Assembly: GCA_946902875.1 (NCBI GenBank)
Contig: OX336348.1
Location: 18,811,741 to 18,875,740 of the forward strand
Direction: 5' to 3'
DNA: 64,000 nt
Source of the DNA: Nematopogon swammerdamellus
Lineage: Eukaryota; Arthropoda; Insecta; Lepidoptera; Adelidae
The notes under the pieces are model-generated. The model worked only from the letters and a program-made list of their open reading frames with translations. It had not been told where the DNA came from and searched no databases. Shown here in pieces: positions 10,077 to 21,877 of this stretch. Each line of letters begins with the position of its first letter. Position 1 is the stretch's first letter. The translations under genes were made by a program, and so were the position numbers.

Positions 10077-10865
10077 TAGAGGGGTGACCATGTGATTCCC
10101 AAATAGTTTTATTTGAATAGGGTGAACATACGATTCCTTACCCAAAATGGGACAAAAAAAATTAGTAGAGGGTGACCATGCGATTCCTCGTGTGAGACAA
10201 ATGGTTTTATTTTAATAGGGCGACCATACGATTCCTTCACTAATGTGGAAAAAAAAATTATTAGAGGGGTGACCATGCGATTCCAGATGTGGGACAAATG
10301 GTCTAATTCCTTAACTAGTTTGGGGCATTTTTTTAAAGTTAGTACTATTCCTTAAATAATGCGGGACAAAAAAAAATTATGTTAGTAGAGGGGTGACCAT
10401 GTGATTCCCAAATAGTTTTATTTGAATAGGGTGACCATACGATTCATTACATAATATGGGACAAAAAAATTAGTAGAGGGTGACCATGCGATTCCTCATG
10501 TGGGGACAAATGGTTTTATTTTAATAGGGTGACCATACGATTCCTTCACTGATGTGGAAAAAAAATTAGAGGGGTGACCATGCGATTCCTTATGTGGGAC
10601 AAATGCTCTAAGTTTAATAGGGTGACCATACGATTCCATCACTAAAGTGGGACAAAAAAAAATTCAAGTTAGTAGATAAGTGCACAATGACCATGCGATT
10701 CCCAAATGGTTCTATTTGAATAGGGTGACCATACGATTCCTTACTTAATGTGGGACAAAAAAATTCGTTAGTAGAGGGGTGATCATGCGATTCGACATGT
10801 GGGACAAATGGTTTAATTTTAATAAGGTGACCATACGAATTCTTACCTCACGTGGGACTGACAAT
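10077..10865. repeat. GTGACCATRCGATTC minisatellite (A/B junction)
   Basis: Roughly 14 occurrences of GGTGACCAT(G/A)CGATTC. G-type and A-type versions mostly alternate, each followed by 25-40 bases with GTGGGACAAATGG or GGGACAAAAAAA. The array marks the boundary between triplicated copies A and B. Confidence 0.88.
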
Positions 10866-10871
10866 TATTTT

Positions 10872-10982
10872 AATAGCGGGAGAGAAAAGGAGGCGGTGGG
10901 AGAGGGGCGAGGGAGAGGGGGAGTGATAGAGGGAGGGGATAGAGTGAAAGAAGAGAGAGCGAGAGAGATAGAGATACCTGTG
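10872..10982. repeat. Purine-rich tract, copy B
   Basis: Near-identical to 4501-4612. Confidence 0.7.
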
Positions 10983-10988
10983 TTTACC

Positions 10989-11390
10989 TGAACGCAGCTC
11001 ACCATTCGGGCTCGCTTTAAGTGACTTCTTCTATACATTGCATCTATTACCTGTACGAAGGTCGGCCTTTGACATTTTTGAATTTTACTCGAGCGAAGCC
11101 GCGGGGAATAGCTCAAAATATAGCTAGCTAACCCTGTGGTATTCGGTCCGCCTTTATTACACTATAACCTTATTCCGATTATTACATACATTTTATTTTT
11201 TATTATATTTTAAAAAATTAACGAGATAGTTATGAAATTATGAAAAAAAAAACAATTAGCCAGAGCCAACCCAATACTCAGCACCAGGAATCGCTACTGG
11301 TTGGTAAGCGCATCACTTGAAAACGCCTGGACCTATTTGGCTATTATTTTTTTATTTTTAAGGCGGAACGAATTCCGCCGGGTCAGCTAG
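10989..11390 (+). mobile_element. Helitron-like 3' end (copy B)
   Basis: Equivalent to 4618-5020, ending CTAG at 11387-11390. The hairpin loop differs by one base (GAATTCC instead of GAAGTCC), which lengthens the stem. Confidence 0.55.
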
Positions 11391-11561
11391 TATTATATAA
11401 CTACAAGTTTAAAATTGTAGGATTTTTTCCTTTACTTGTGCTATGAGACCTTGCTTCTTACCAAATTTCATAATTCTAGGTTAACGGAAAGTACTCTATA
11501 GGTTTTGATTTGATTTGCCAATAGCAAAATATGTGACTTAAATGGCCGTATCTAGTGATTG

Positions 11562-11896
11562 CGTCGACTTCACAATCAAAGGGGGAAGCACTGACATGGC
11601 ACCTAGTTCACCCGGTGTTATGGGCTGACAGCACGGACGTTGTAGGTGATGTAGCCAACCGTGTCAGTTTCCATAAAAAAAAAATTAAAAAAAAAAACAA
11701 CTTAGAAGCTTAAATTTTTTACACTCCTGAGGAAACGTAGACCTTCGTATTTGATATTAATTTCAACTTGATACCTCTAACCGTTTCTGAGAAAAAAGGT
11801 CTTGACAAACAGACAGACAGCCAGCCAGACAGACAGACAGACAGAAAACAAAGTGTTCCGTTTTTTCCTCCTTTGAGGTACGGAACCCTAAAAATG
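11562..11896 (+). repeat. SINE 3' part and CAGA-rich repeat (copy B)
   Basis: Equivalent to 5190-5530 of copy A. It is interrupted at AAAATG (11896) by the miniature LTR element. Confidence 0.65.
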
Positions 11897-12191
11897 TGTA
11901 GAGCTGTGAGGTAAAAGGTGAAGCGGTGTCGTGTCCTCTGGCTCCACGTGTAGCTGCAGCTGATGTTGTTGTATGGGCGAGTGCCCAGTTGTTCTGCCAA
12001 GCGATCTGTATTTATGCGAGGCGTATTTGATATTTCAGCAATGTGTTAAGTGGCGTATGGAATTCTTAATTAGCCGTTATTTGCCACCTGTTGGTGTGCT
12101 AGTGAATCTTTCTGTTTCTTCGTCGCGAAGCGATGTAGGTTATTATCGATCTTTATTATTCAGTTGTGGGATAGGTGTCGCTATCACCACA
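11897..12191 (-). repeat. TRIM 3' LTR
   Basis: 295 bp, same sequence as 12463-12757 by eye. It adjoins the purine-rich tract in the minus-strand orientation. Confidence 0.85.
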
Positions 12192-12462
12192 GTATTCCCC
12201 CCTCAGTCGTGACGTAGTCCGTGACGATTGAGAGCCGATCAGTCAGTATGCTCCGATGACGCAGCTTGGTCGGCGTGGTCAGTTGGTGTCGCGTACTGCT
12301 GACGTAGTCCTCTGTGGAGGCGCGCGGCGGTGGGGCGTTGACCGAGTGTTGTCTTGCTTGCTACGATTACCTACTGGTTGAGACCCGCTTGTGGGAAGCC
12401 AGTAGGTAATGTTGCGATGTCAGCTTCATGAAGGTTGCGATGTTCTTTGTAGGGGTCACCAA

Positions 12463-12757
12463 TGTAGAGCTGTGAGGTAAAAGGTGAAGCGGTGTCGTGT
12501 CCTCTGGCTCCACGTGTAGCTGCAGCTGATGTTGTTGTATGGGCGAGTGCCCAGTTGTTCTGCCAAGCGATCTGTATTTATGCGAGGCGTATTTGATATT
12601 TCAGCAATGTGTTAAGTGGCGTATGGAATTCTTAATTAGCCGTTATTTGCCACCTGTTGGTGTGCTAGTGAATCTTTCTGTTTCTTCGTCGCGAAGCGAT
12701 GTAGGTTATTATCGATCTTTATTATTCAGTTGTGGGATAGGTGTCGCTATCACCACA
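12463..12757 (-). repeat. TRIM 5' LTR
   Basis: 295 bp direct repeat of 11897-12191. The interior adjoining it reads TTGGTGACCCC on the minus strand. Confidence 0.85.
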
Positions 12758-12837
12758 AATGTATGAAAACTCTTAAAACTCTTAAAAAGACAAATTGGTC
12801 TAAGCGTCAAAGAGATGATGCGCCATGACTCTTTTTG

Positions 12838-12950
12838 TCAACCTCGGTAGCTCAGTGGTGCAATCGATCGACTGTCGGTCGTAATCATAAGCACACCTGG
12901 GCGCGGTCAGTACTTGAATGGGTGACCGCTTGACCGTTGGAGGCTGACAT
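12838..12950 (+). mobile_element. tRNA/5S-like SINE head (copy B)
   Basis: Equivalent to 5606-5716. Followed by a 30-base stretch shared with copy C but absent from A. Confidence 0.65.
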
Positions 12951-13129
12951 ATTGATGCTCTAGAAGATGCTAATCTTGATGGTGTTGAACTTAACTAGGA
13001 TGTTTCTGATTTTGATAGTGATGATTGCCTAGTGTTGAAAAGAATGATAAAGATATTATCATTATTGTGACGTGATGATGATGTTAATGATGACATTGCT
13101 AACTACTATGATGACGATGTAAATTCCAG

Positions 13130-13266
13130 GGAAACCTCACATCGACCGCACGAACCTCACAAAGCCGCTCGAGTTTTACCAGGGCGACCCTATCATCATC
13201 TATGTGAATGGGACGGGAGATCCAGCGCCCACGGTGCAGTGGTATAAGAAAGGGAAGAAGCAATTG
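13130..13266 (+). CDS. Twitchin/projectin-like exon 1 (copy B)
   Basis: Acceptor TTCCAG ends at 13129; the exon starts GG AAA. Apart from that first base it is identical to copy A exon 1. The donor ambiguity is the same (13267 or 13272). Joined to exon 3 of copy A it reads TYGKPHID in frame. Confidence 0.75.
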
Positions 13267-13389
13267 GTCAGGTTCTATAGAAATATGTTATGTAAATTGT
13301 CCTTCTAGAACTATGAAGAGCCTATATTCCAACCTTAAGCCCTACTGAAATCACATTTTTGTTCAAATCGTTATTTCTAAACTCACCAG

Positions 13390-13624
13390 GAGCCGATCGG
13401 TACTAGCACCGTGGGCTATAACATCATGCTGCTCAACGAAAAGTGTGTTCTCGCCGACACCGGTACTTATCTCATCCAGGCAATCAATCAATATGGCAAC
13501 GATTCGGCTGAAGTCGAAATCACTGTCTTCTCTGCTCCTGGCCAACCATGTGGTCCTCTCAAGGTGGATGATGTCACTGATAGTGGCTGTAAGCTGACCT
13601 GGAAGAAACCTGAGGATGATGGAG
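13390..13624 (+). CDS. Twitchin/projectin-like exon 2 (copy B)
   Basis: Splice sites conserved with copy A. It carries six replacement differences from A (T to M, R to L, I to T, G to A, G to C, N to T) and one silent one. The frame is open and the Ig signature DTGTY is kept. The new Cys is in the hinge (GQPCGPLK). Confidence 0.78.
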
Positions 13625-13840
13625 GTGAGATCTGATGTTAATATGAGGACTTTGAAGCATTACGAAAAATCTTAGCGTTCCATACTGACAGTGCCAAAGG
13701 GCCCATAGATTCCTTTCTTTGCAAGTGTGTATATCCATTTACTGTCCATCAATGAAATATCTTAAATAAATCTTTGCGGCGAAGGTGGTTTCCGTCCACT
13801 ACCACTTGACAATACTGATCTGTAACGATTATGTCCACAG

Positions 13841-14035
13841 GCAAGCCAGTGTCCTACGTAGTAGAAAAGCAGAAAAAGCCCACTGGTAGCTGGGAACTAG
13901 TCAACAAGACCGACGACACGGAGATCGACGTCCGTGAACTCCAAGAGGGAGAATCTTATGAGTTCAGGGTGATGGCCGTCAATGAAGTGGGAAAATCGGA
14001 TCCGCTGAAGACCGATGGACCCATTAAGACCTATG
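13841..14035 (+). CDS. Twitchin/projectin-like exon 3 (copy B)
   Basis: Phase 1 at both ends, acceptor CCACAG, donor G|GTGAGT. Has QEGE and LKTD as in copy C. Complete Fn3 C-terminal half. Confidence 0.8.
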
Positions 14036-14157
14036 GTGAGTTGGATGTTAATAATTTTTGCTCGAAGAGCCCACGTACGATACTTGACCGACTGACACAC
14101 AAAACGTTTTACTACATTTGACCATACGGGTAAATTTGAGTTGCATTATTTTGCATG

Positions 14158-14260
14158 TTTATTTTTTTTATTTATTTATTTAGGTAAATTCACAGTGCAT
14201 TTACAATGTTACATAGACATAAAAAAATGGCTACTAATGACACCATTACGAATTTACACA
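14158..14260 (-). repeat. LINE 3'-tail fragment (copy B)
   Basis: Equivalent to 6895-7000. Confidence 0.4.
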
Positions 14261-14425
14261 AAATAGACACAGATATGTAAAATTAAAATAACACTATACC
14301 TATATTTACTTAACTATTCCATTGTAAAAACTAAACAGGACAAATTGAAGCGTAGTGTACCACCGTACGAATGAGTGAATAAACTGAACATAGAAGTTAT
14401 TAAGGAAAAAATATTATGTATTATA

Positions 14426-14666
14426 TGTGTGTGAGAAAAAGAAAATGTGTTTCGTGCCGAACTACGGTAGTTGGAATATAGAGTAATGTCCTTGTCTATG
14501 ATGCGCGTGTAGCGTTTTCATTGGTTAATTACGCGCTTCACGCTGATTCGCTGACGCGGTTCGCGACGGCTGCATCCGCCATTTCTTCTGTCTGTTCTTC
14601 CTGCCCCTTCAACTGGTAAACGTGTGAGTGAATTCAATCAAGCTTTTTATTCTACATCTCCACACA
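14426..14666. mobile_element. Possible solo LTR (copy B)
   Basis: Equivalent to 7161-7402, same caveats. Confidence 0.28.
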
Positions 14667-15007
14667 ACATAACCCAGCGACCTAAAACTACTACACCTGG
14701 ATTGGCAAAACTCTCTATCTTATCTTAAGAGTAAAAAAACTAAATATATACATAGCCGTTTCAACCGACCTTTCATTCAGTGCGGTTGCACGATGCAGTT
14801 CTTTACAAGGGACTTAAATTTGCACCTATTTATCTAGCTAGGCTTGCTTGACATTTTGTGGCCTTTCTCCATCAATGGAGGTCCATGGGTATCGTTAGAC
14901 ACACACCCGTTAGACACTGCTGTAATGGTATAAAATGAAAGAAATATACTGCCATTATTATGGAGTGCCATGGCCCCGTAACAATTCATTTAACATCACC
15001 AAACAAA

Positions 15008-16456
15008 GCGGAGCAAACATTGAGTCTGGCGTTTAGCCCCGCACGCCCCGGGCACACCCGCGACGCTCCCCACTCACTCACCACTCATAGTCTAGTGAAC
15101 CTTAGCCGCGAGCATCCAGAGAGTCTCGCGTCTAGCCCCGCACTTCATGCGCACACCCGCGACGCTCCCCACTCACTCACCACTCATAGTCGAGTGAACC
15201 TTAGCCGCGAGCAACCAGAGAGTCTCGCGTCTAGCCCCGCACGCCCCACGCACACCCGCGACGCTCCCCACTCACTCACCACACACAGCCGAGCGAACCA
15301 TAGCCGCGAGCATCCAGAGAGTCTCACGTCTAGCCCTGCATGCTCCGCGCACACCCGCGACCCTCCCCACTCACTCACACTTAGCCGAGCGAACCTTAGC
15401 CGCGAGCATCCAGAGAGCCACGCGTCTAGCCCCGCACGCCCGGCGCACACCCGCGACGCTACCCACTCACTCACCACACATAGCCGAGCGAACCTTAACC
15501 GCGAGCATCCAGAGAATCTCGCGTCTAGCCCCGCACACCCCGCGCACACCAGCGACGCTCACATTCACTGACTCATAGCCTAGCGAACCTTAGCCGCGAG
15601 CATCCAGAGAGTCTGGCGTCTAGCCCCGCTCGCCCCCCCCCCCCCCCCCCCCCCCCCCACACCCGAGACGCTCCCCACTCACTCACCACACATAGCCGAG
15701 CGAACCTTCGCCGCGAGCATCCAGAGAGCCTCGCGTCTAGCCCCGCACGCCCCGCGCACACCCGTCACGCTCCCCACTTACTCACCACAGATAGCCGAGC
15801 GAACCTTAGCCGCGAGCATCCCGAGAGTCTTGCGTCTAGCCGCGCACGTTCCGAGCACACCCGCGACGCACACACTCACTGACATATAGCCGAGCCAACC
15901 TTAGCCGCGAGCATCCAGAGAGACTCGCGTCTAGCTCCGCAAGCCCCGCGCACACCCGCAACTCTCCCCACTTACTCACCACAGATAGCCGAGCGAACCT
16001 TAGCCGCGAGCATCCAGAGAGCCTTGCGTCTAGCTCCGCACGCCCCGCGCACACCCGCGACCTTCATCGCTCAGTCACACATAGCCGACCGAACCTTAGC
16101 CGCGAGCATCCAGAAAGTCTGGAGTCTATCCCCGCACGCCCCGCGCACACGCGCGACCCTTCCCACTCATTCACCAAACAAAGCGGAGCAAACATTGAGT
16201 CTGGCGTTTAGCCCCGCACGCCCCGCGCACACCCGCGACCCTCCCCACTCACTCACCACTCATAGTCTAGTGAACCTTAGCCGCGAGCATCAACAGAATC
16301 TCGCGTCTAGCCCCGCACTTCCCGCGCACACCCGCGACGCTCCCCACTCACTCACCACTCATAGTCGAGTGAACCTTAGCCGCGAGCAACCAGAGAGTCT
16401 CGCGTCTAGCCCCGCACGCCCCACGCACACCCGCGACGCTCCCCACTCACTCACCA
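15008..16456. repeat. GC-rich array, unit about 99 bp (copy B, left part)
   Basis: Same array as in copy A, with a C homopolymer near 15626-15658. The higher-order repeat restarts near 16176 (ACAAAGCGGAGCAAACATTG). The array is cut at 16456 by a LINE. Confidence 0.9.
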
Positions 16457-18905
16457 AATCAAATCAAAATATACTTTATTGTACACCATTAAAAGGAACA
16501 CAACAGGCGAGTTTAATGCAGAGTAGCATTCTTTACTAACTAACCTTTGGGATGTGGAGAAGCTGATAGGGCGGACAATGCAGTGCAAGAGAGAAGCGTG
16601 AAAAATAAAACTATTAAATAAATGGACACAAACAATAGGTACATAGATACATACATAAAATAAATACTATAAGGTACGTACATATTATATTTATATATAA
16701 ACTACATATACATATGTAAACATATATTTTATAATATAAAACTATCTGAATAAAAGTTACAAGAACGTAATTAAGGGAAATTTATATTACTCGTCGCCGT
16801 CAGAATCAGATAGAAACAGTTTGCGAATACGTTCTCTAAACATGTGGATAGTAGTGCAGCGCCGTACCTGTTCAGGCAAATGATTCCACATGCGAGCCGC
16901 ATTGACTGTAAATGAGTCCGTGTAAAATGAACTAGAGTGAGTTGGTATTGCTAGAAGTAGATTGTCAGATGATCTCAGAGAGAGACCATGGGAACGAAGG
17001 AACTCAAACCGCTCACTCAGGTATTTAGGAGCAGCAGGGTCATTCAGTGTGCGGAAAAGAAGAGAGAGTACGTGGCTATTCCTGCGACTTCGAATATCGA
17101 GCCACTGTAAACGTGTGCGATATTCAGAAATATGGTCATACTTGCGCAGACCAAAGATGTAACGAATGCACAGGTTTAACAGTCTGTCAAGTTTGTTTAG
17201 AAGATCTTCACTTAAATCGAGATAACACACATCCGCATAGTCGAGTATTGGAAGTAAGAGTGATTGGACAAGTGTGATTTTTGTGCACTTAGGAATGAAG
17301 TTTTGCAGTCGCTTGAGTGAGTGCATGCTACCAAAGATTTTGCGGCTGACTTCACCGACCTGCTTATTCCATCTGAGAGACTCATCAATCATGAGCCCTA
17401 GATTTTTAACACAGTTGCTGTAAGGGATGTCAACACCATCGAACACAACGGCGGGAAGAGTGACTTTGTCCAATTTAACAAGCAATTTAGGTGACCCGAC
17501 TATAATAGCTTGCGTCTTGGTGGGGTTGACCAGCAGGCCAAAACGAACAGCCCAGTCGAGCGCAGATTTTAAGTCATCGTTCATTTGACCCACCGCAGTG
17601 TGCAAAACTTCTGAATGAAAGTGGCGATACAACTGCAAGTCATCGGCATACAGATGGTAAAAACATTGAAGAGGGACAACAATAGCGTTGATGAAGATAG
17701 AGAAGAGTAAAGGTGAAAGCACTCCGCCTTGTGGCACACCAGCAGTAATGTCGCACCATGCAGAGTCAACATTGTCGACACGGACACACTGACAACGACC
17801 AATCAGATATGAGGAGAACCAATCGAGAACAGACTGTGAGATATTTAGAGAATGTAGGATAGCCAGGAGTATGTCATAATCGACAGTATTGAAAGCACTG
17901 CTGAAATCTAATAGTACTAGAAGAGTGAGTTGCCTATGGTCCATAGCTAGGCGGATATCATCAGTAATTTTAACAAGGGCAGAGGTGGTACTATGGGATG
18001 GACGAAATCCCGATTGAAAGGTGTTAAGGAGGGAATTTTTGGATAGGTACTTAGAGAGCTGAGAATGGGCTACCCGCTCCAGCACTTTAGAGAGGAAAGG
18101 CAGTATATTGGGCGATAGTCTTTGTACTGGATAGGAGAAGTGGTCTTTGGCAAAGGTATCATGTAGGCCTTTTTCCACGAGTTAGGAAACGATCCCGATA
18201 ATAGAGAATAATTGATGATATGGGAAACTATGTGGATAATATTATCTATTATCGTGATAAATAGTTCCCTACTCATTCCGTCAGGGCCTACAGCCTTGCT
18301 CTTTATTGACAATAAAATCTTTTTTACCTCACAGTCTGTGACTCGGGTGAAGATAAGTTCATCAGTGTTAAGAGATGAAGAAGAGTTCAACATTTGAAGT
18401 GTGTTGGCTTTGACAGTAGGATCCATAGTTATTGGAGAAGAAGAGAAGTGATGATTTAAACCATCTAGATCAACCGATTGGTTGATCTGAGACACTGTCT
18501 TACCAACCCCTAATGTGCGTAAAAATTTCCACATGTTTTGCGGAGAGCAGTCTTCAATAGACTTATAGATATGGCGACGTTTTGCGTTTCTACACATTTG
18601 ATTGCACCGATTTCTTGCAGTCTTAAATTTAGCCCAATTCGCCTCAGTCGGATAATGTTTGTGCTTCCGTTTGAGCGCGTCGCGTCGAGCCATCATCCGT
18701 CGGATCTCGGCGCTTAGCCACGGAGCTGGAGCATGTCTCATACGTACAGGGCGTACGGGAGCATGCTTATCGTAAAGGGTGATCAGCTTGTTTGCTAGCG
18801 TTTCGACTTTGGTGTCGATGTCGTCAGACGCGAGAAGAACAGTCCAGTCAATGGTAGCAGCATCGGCTCTCAGCGCAGAAACATCAATCCCGGCGAAATT
18901 ACGTT
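16457..18905 (-). mobile_element. 5'-truncated LINE inserted in the GC-rich array
   Basis: The minus-strand 3' tail is AATCAAATCAAAATATACTT at 16457. The truncated 5' end is at 18905. The array resumes at once, and ACCA is repeated at 16453-16456 and 18906-18909 as a likely target duplication. Absent from copies A and C, so it post-dates the triplication. Confidence 0.85.
16787..18741 (-). pseudogene. LINE reverse transcriptase, one frameshift
   Basis: The C-terminal part of the endonuclease-RT ORF of a Jockey/CR1/L2-type LINE, lying in two frames (16787-18178 and 18070-18741). The switch is just after KDYRPI near 18100-18120, so a single indel disrupts it. RT motifs: GPDGMSRELF, LLDFSSAFNTVDYD, AGVPQGGVLSP, YADDLQLY. 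The C-terminal signature AARMWNHLPEQVR is typical of these LINEs. The endonuclease was lost by 5' truncation. Confidence 0.85.
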
Positions 18906-20104
18906 ACCACACACAGCCGAGCGAACCATAGCCGCGAGCATCCAGAGAGTCTCACGTCTAGCCCTGCATGCTCCGCGCACACCCGCGACCCTCCCCACTC
19001 ACTCACACTTAGCCGAGCGAACCTTAGCCGCGAGCATCCAGAGAGCCACGCGTCTAGCCCCGCACGCACGGCGCACACCCGCGACGCTCCCCACTCACTC
19101 ACCACACATAGCCGAGCGAACCTTAACCGCGAGCATCCAGAGAATCTCGCGTCTAGCCCCGCACACCCCGCGCACACCAGCGGCGCTCACATTCACTGAC
19201 ACATAGCATAGCGAACCTTAGCCGCGAGCATCCAGAGAGTCTCGCGTCTAGAGCCCCGCTGGTTCCCCCCCCCCCCCCCCCCCCACCGCCCACACCCGAG
19301 ACGCTCCCCACTCACTCACCACACATAGCTGAGCGAACCTTCGCCGCGAGCATCCAGAGAGCCTCACGTCTAGCCCCGCACGCCCCGCGCACACCCGCGA
19401 CGCTCCCCACTCACTCACCACTCATAGCCGAGCGAACCTTAGCCGCGAGCATCCAGAGAATCTCGCGAATAACCCCGCATACCCCGCGCACACCAGCGAC
19501 GGTCACATTCACTGACACATAGCCGAGCGAAGCTTAGCCGCGAGCATCCAGTGAGTCTCGCGTCTGACCGCACTCGCCCCCCCCCCCCCCCCCCTTCAAC
19601 CGAGACGCTCCCCACTCACGCAACACACATAGCCCCGAGCGAACCTTAGCCGCGAGCATCCAGAGCGTCTCACGTCTAGCCCGGCTTGCCCCCCCCCCCC
19701 CCCCCCCCCCCCCACCCGAGACGCTCACACTCACTCACCACATATAGCCGAGCGAACTTTAGCCGCGAGCATCCAGAAAGTCTCGCGTCTGGCCCCGCTC
19801 GCCCCACCCCCCCCCCCCCCCCCCCCCCACACCTGAGAGGCTCCCCACTCACTGACCACACATAGCCGAGCGAACCTTAGCCGCGAGCATCCAGAGCGTC
19901 TCGCATCTAGCCCCTCACACCCCGCGCACACCCGCGACGCTCACACTCACTGACACATAGCCGAGCGAACCTTAGCCGCGAGCATCCAGAGAGTCTCGCG
20001 TCTAGCCCCGCACACCCCGCGCACCCGCGCACAGCCGCGACGCTCACACTCACTGACACATAGCCGAGCGAACCTTAGCCGCGAGCATCCAAAGAGTCTC
20101 GCGT
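18906..20104. repeat. GC-rich array, unit about 99 bp (copy B, right part)
   Basis: Continuation after the LINE. It contains at least four C homopolymers (near 19265-19284, 19578-19594, 19688-19713 and 19808-19828), more than copy A. Confidence 0.9.
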
Positions 20105-20460
20105 TAAAATTGTTAAAATTGTTAGAGAAAAACGTACAATACAAATGAACTAGGTGAGTTCAGTCAGTACAACGAAATATTCATTCATAAACGTTTAATT
20201 ATTGATTGTTAATTTAACTGATTATTAATTTTCCATTATAGTTGACTACTATTTCCTGGACGCATTGATTCATGGTAAGACAGAGATTGTTTATAGTTTA
20301 GCAAACCGTACTTTGGTAGTACCCACATCTACAAATCTACTTTCGTAGGGAGTTGAATCTCGGGACGCCAAGACACAATTTGATTACTATAACCTGCATA
20401 TAGTATCAGTGCCGCTGACGTGGCATGACGGATTGTGCGATGTTTAGTTTGAAAAAAAAA
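20105..20460. other. Non-coding spacer (copy B)
   Basis: Equivalent to 9736-10076. Nothing recognised. Confidence 0.5.
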
Positions 20461-21123
20461 ATTATGTTAGTAGAGGGGTGACCATGTGATTCCCAAATAG
20501 TTTTATTTGAATAGGGTGAACATACGATTCCTTACCCAAAATGGGACAAAAAAAAATTAGTAGAGGGTGACCATGCGATTCCTCGTGTGAGACAAATGGT
20601 TTTATTTTAATAGGGCGACCATACGATTCCTTCACTAATGTGGAAAAAAAAATTATTAGAGGGGTGACCATGCGATTCCAGATGTGGGACAAATGGTCTA
20701 ATTCCTTAACTAATTTGGGGCATTTTTTTTAAGTTAGTACTATTCCTTAAATAATGCGGGACAAAAAAAAATTATGTTAGTAGAGGGGTGACCATGTGAT
20801 TCCCAAATAGTTTTATTTGAATAGGGTGACCATACGATTCATTACCTAATATGGGACAAAAAAAATTTGTAGAGGGTGACCATGCGATTCCTCATGTGGG
20901 GACAAATGGTTTTATTTTAATAGGGTGACCATACGATTCCTTCACTAATGTGGAAAAAAAAATTAGAGGGGTGACCATGCGATTCCTTATGTGGGACAAA
21001 TGCTCTAATTTTAATAGGGTGACCATACGATTCTATCACTAAAGTGGGACAAAAAAAAATTCAAGTTAGTAGATAAGTGCACAATGACCATGCGATTCCC
21101 AAATTGTTCTATTTGAATAGGGT
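20461..21123. repeat. GTGACCATRCGATTC minisatellite (B/C junction, left part)
   Basis: Nearly colinear with 10077-10730. Interrupted by the SINE at 21124. Confidence 0.88.
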
Positions 21124-21609
21124 ACCGTACCGTGTGGGGTCGGTACTTAAAAAGAATAGCCCCACTGCATCTCTCCCCGTCGCATGCCGTAAAAGTCGAC
21201 TAAGGGATAAGAAAATTCGTCAGCCTCGGTAGCTCAGTGGCGCGGTTGGTTAGTCAACTGTTATTAAGCAACGCTGAGCGCGGTCAGTTATTGGATGGGT
21301 GACCGCTCGACCGTTGCAGGCTGACCGTGGTTCGGATTCCACGTTAAACTGTAGGTCCCTTCCCTTCTTACCTTACTAGGTGGTAGGGTTTATCCCGGCC
21401 GGGTTGGTACCACCGCACTGAACGAAACGTCGGTCGAAACGGCTATGTAAATAGTTCGTGTTTTCCGTCCAGTTTAGTATAGCCGACATGAAATGAAGGG
21501 AAGCACTGACATGGCACCTAGTTCACCCTGTGTTATGGGCTGACATCACGGATGTTGTAGGTGATGTAGCCAACCGTGTCAGGTTCCATAAAAAAAAAAA
21601 AAAAAAAAA
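21124..21609 (+). mobile_element. Complete SINE with tRNA-like and 5S-like head
   Basis: A 486-bp insertion in the minisatellite with AGGGT repeated at 21119-21123 and 21610-21614; its poly(A) tail ends at the right junction. The head region has GGTAGCTCAGTGGCGCGG (A-box-like), then TTAAGCAACG and TGGATGGGTGACCGC (5S-rRNA-like), then GGTTCGGATTCC (B-box-like). The body has CGGTCGAAACGGCTATG; the tail has AAGCACTGACATGGCACC. Pieces of it recur at 5190, 5606, 11562, 12838, 22470, 22859, 51086 (reverse) and 55738. Confidence 0.85.
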
Positions 21610-21610
21610 A

Positions 21611-21760
21611 GGGTGACCATACGATTCCTTACTTAATGTGGGACAAAAAAATTCGTTAGTAGAGGGGTGACCATGCGATTCGACATGTCGGACAAATGGT
21701 TTTATTTTAATAAGGTGACCATACGAATTCTTACCTCACGTGGGACAGATAATTATTTTA
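21611..21760. repeat. GTGACCATRCGATTC minisatellite (B/C junction, right part)
   Basis: Resumes after the SINE and leads into copy C. Confidence 0.8.
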
Positions 21761-21762
21761 AT

Positions 21763-21870
21763 AGCGGAAGAGAAAAGGAGGCGGTGGGAGAGGGGCGAGG
21801 GAGAGGGGGAGTGATAGAGGGAGGTGATAGAGTGAAAGAAGAGAGAGCGAGAGAGATAGAGATACCTGTG
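21763..21870. repeat. Purine-rich tract, copy C
   Basis: Near-identical to 4501-4612. Confidence 0.7.
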
Positions 21871-21877
21871 TTTACCT

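Larger units (their letters stand above)
11897..12757 (-). mobile_element. Miniature LTR retrotransposon (TRIM-like), copy B only
   Basis: Two apparently identical 295-bp direct repeats (11897-12191 and 12463-12757), TGT...ACA when read on the minus strand, flank a 271-bp non-coding interior. On the minus strand the first interior bases are TTGGTGACCCC, a plausible primer-binding site. The bases before the second LTR are GAGGGGGGAATAC, a plausible polypurine tract. AATG is duplicated at 11893-11896 and 12758-12761. Copies A (about 5522) and C (about 22778) have the empty site, so it inserted after duplication. No coding capacity; it must be mobilised in trans. Confidence 0.88.

Noticed and set aside
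21226..21345. Functional tRNA or 5S rRNA gene
   Set aside because: Only promoter-like blocks match; no complete cloverleaf or full 5S molecule, and the segment lies within a SINE bearing target duplications and a poly(A) tail.
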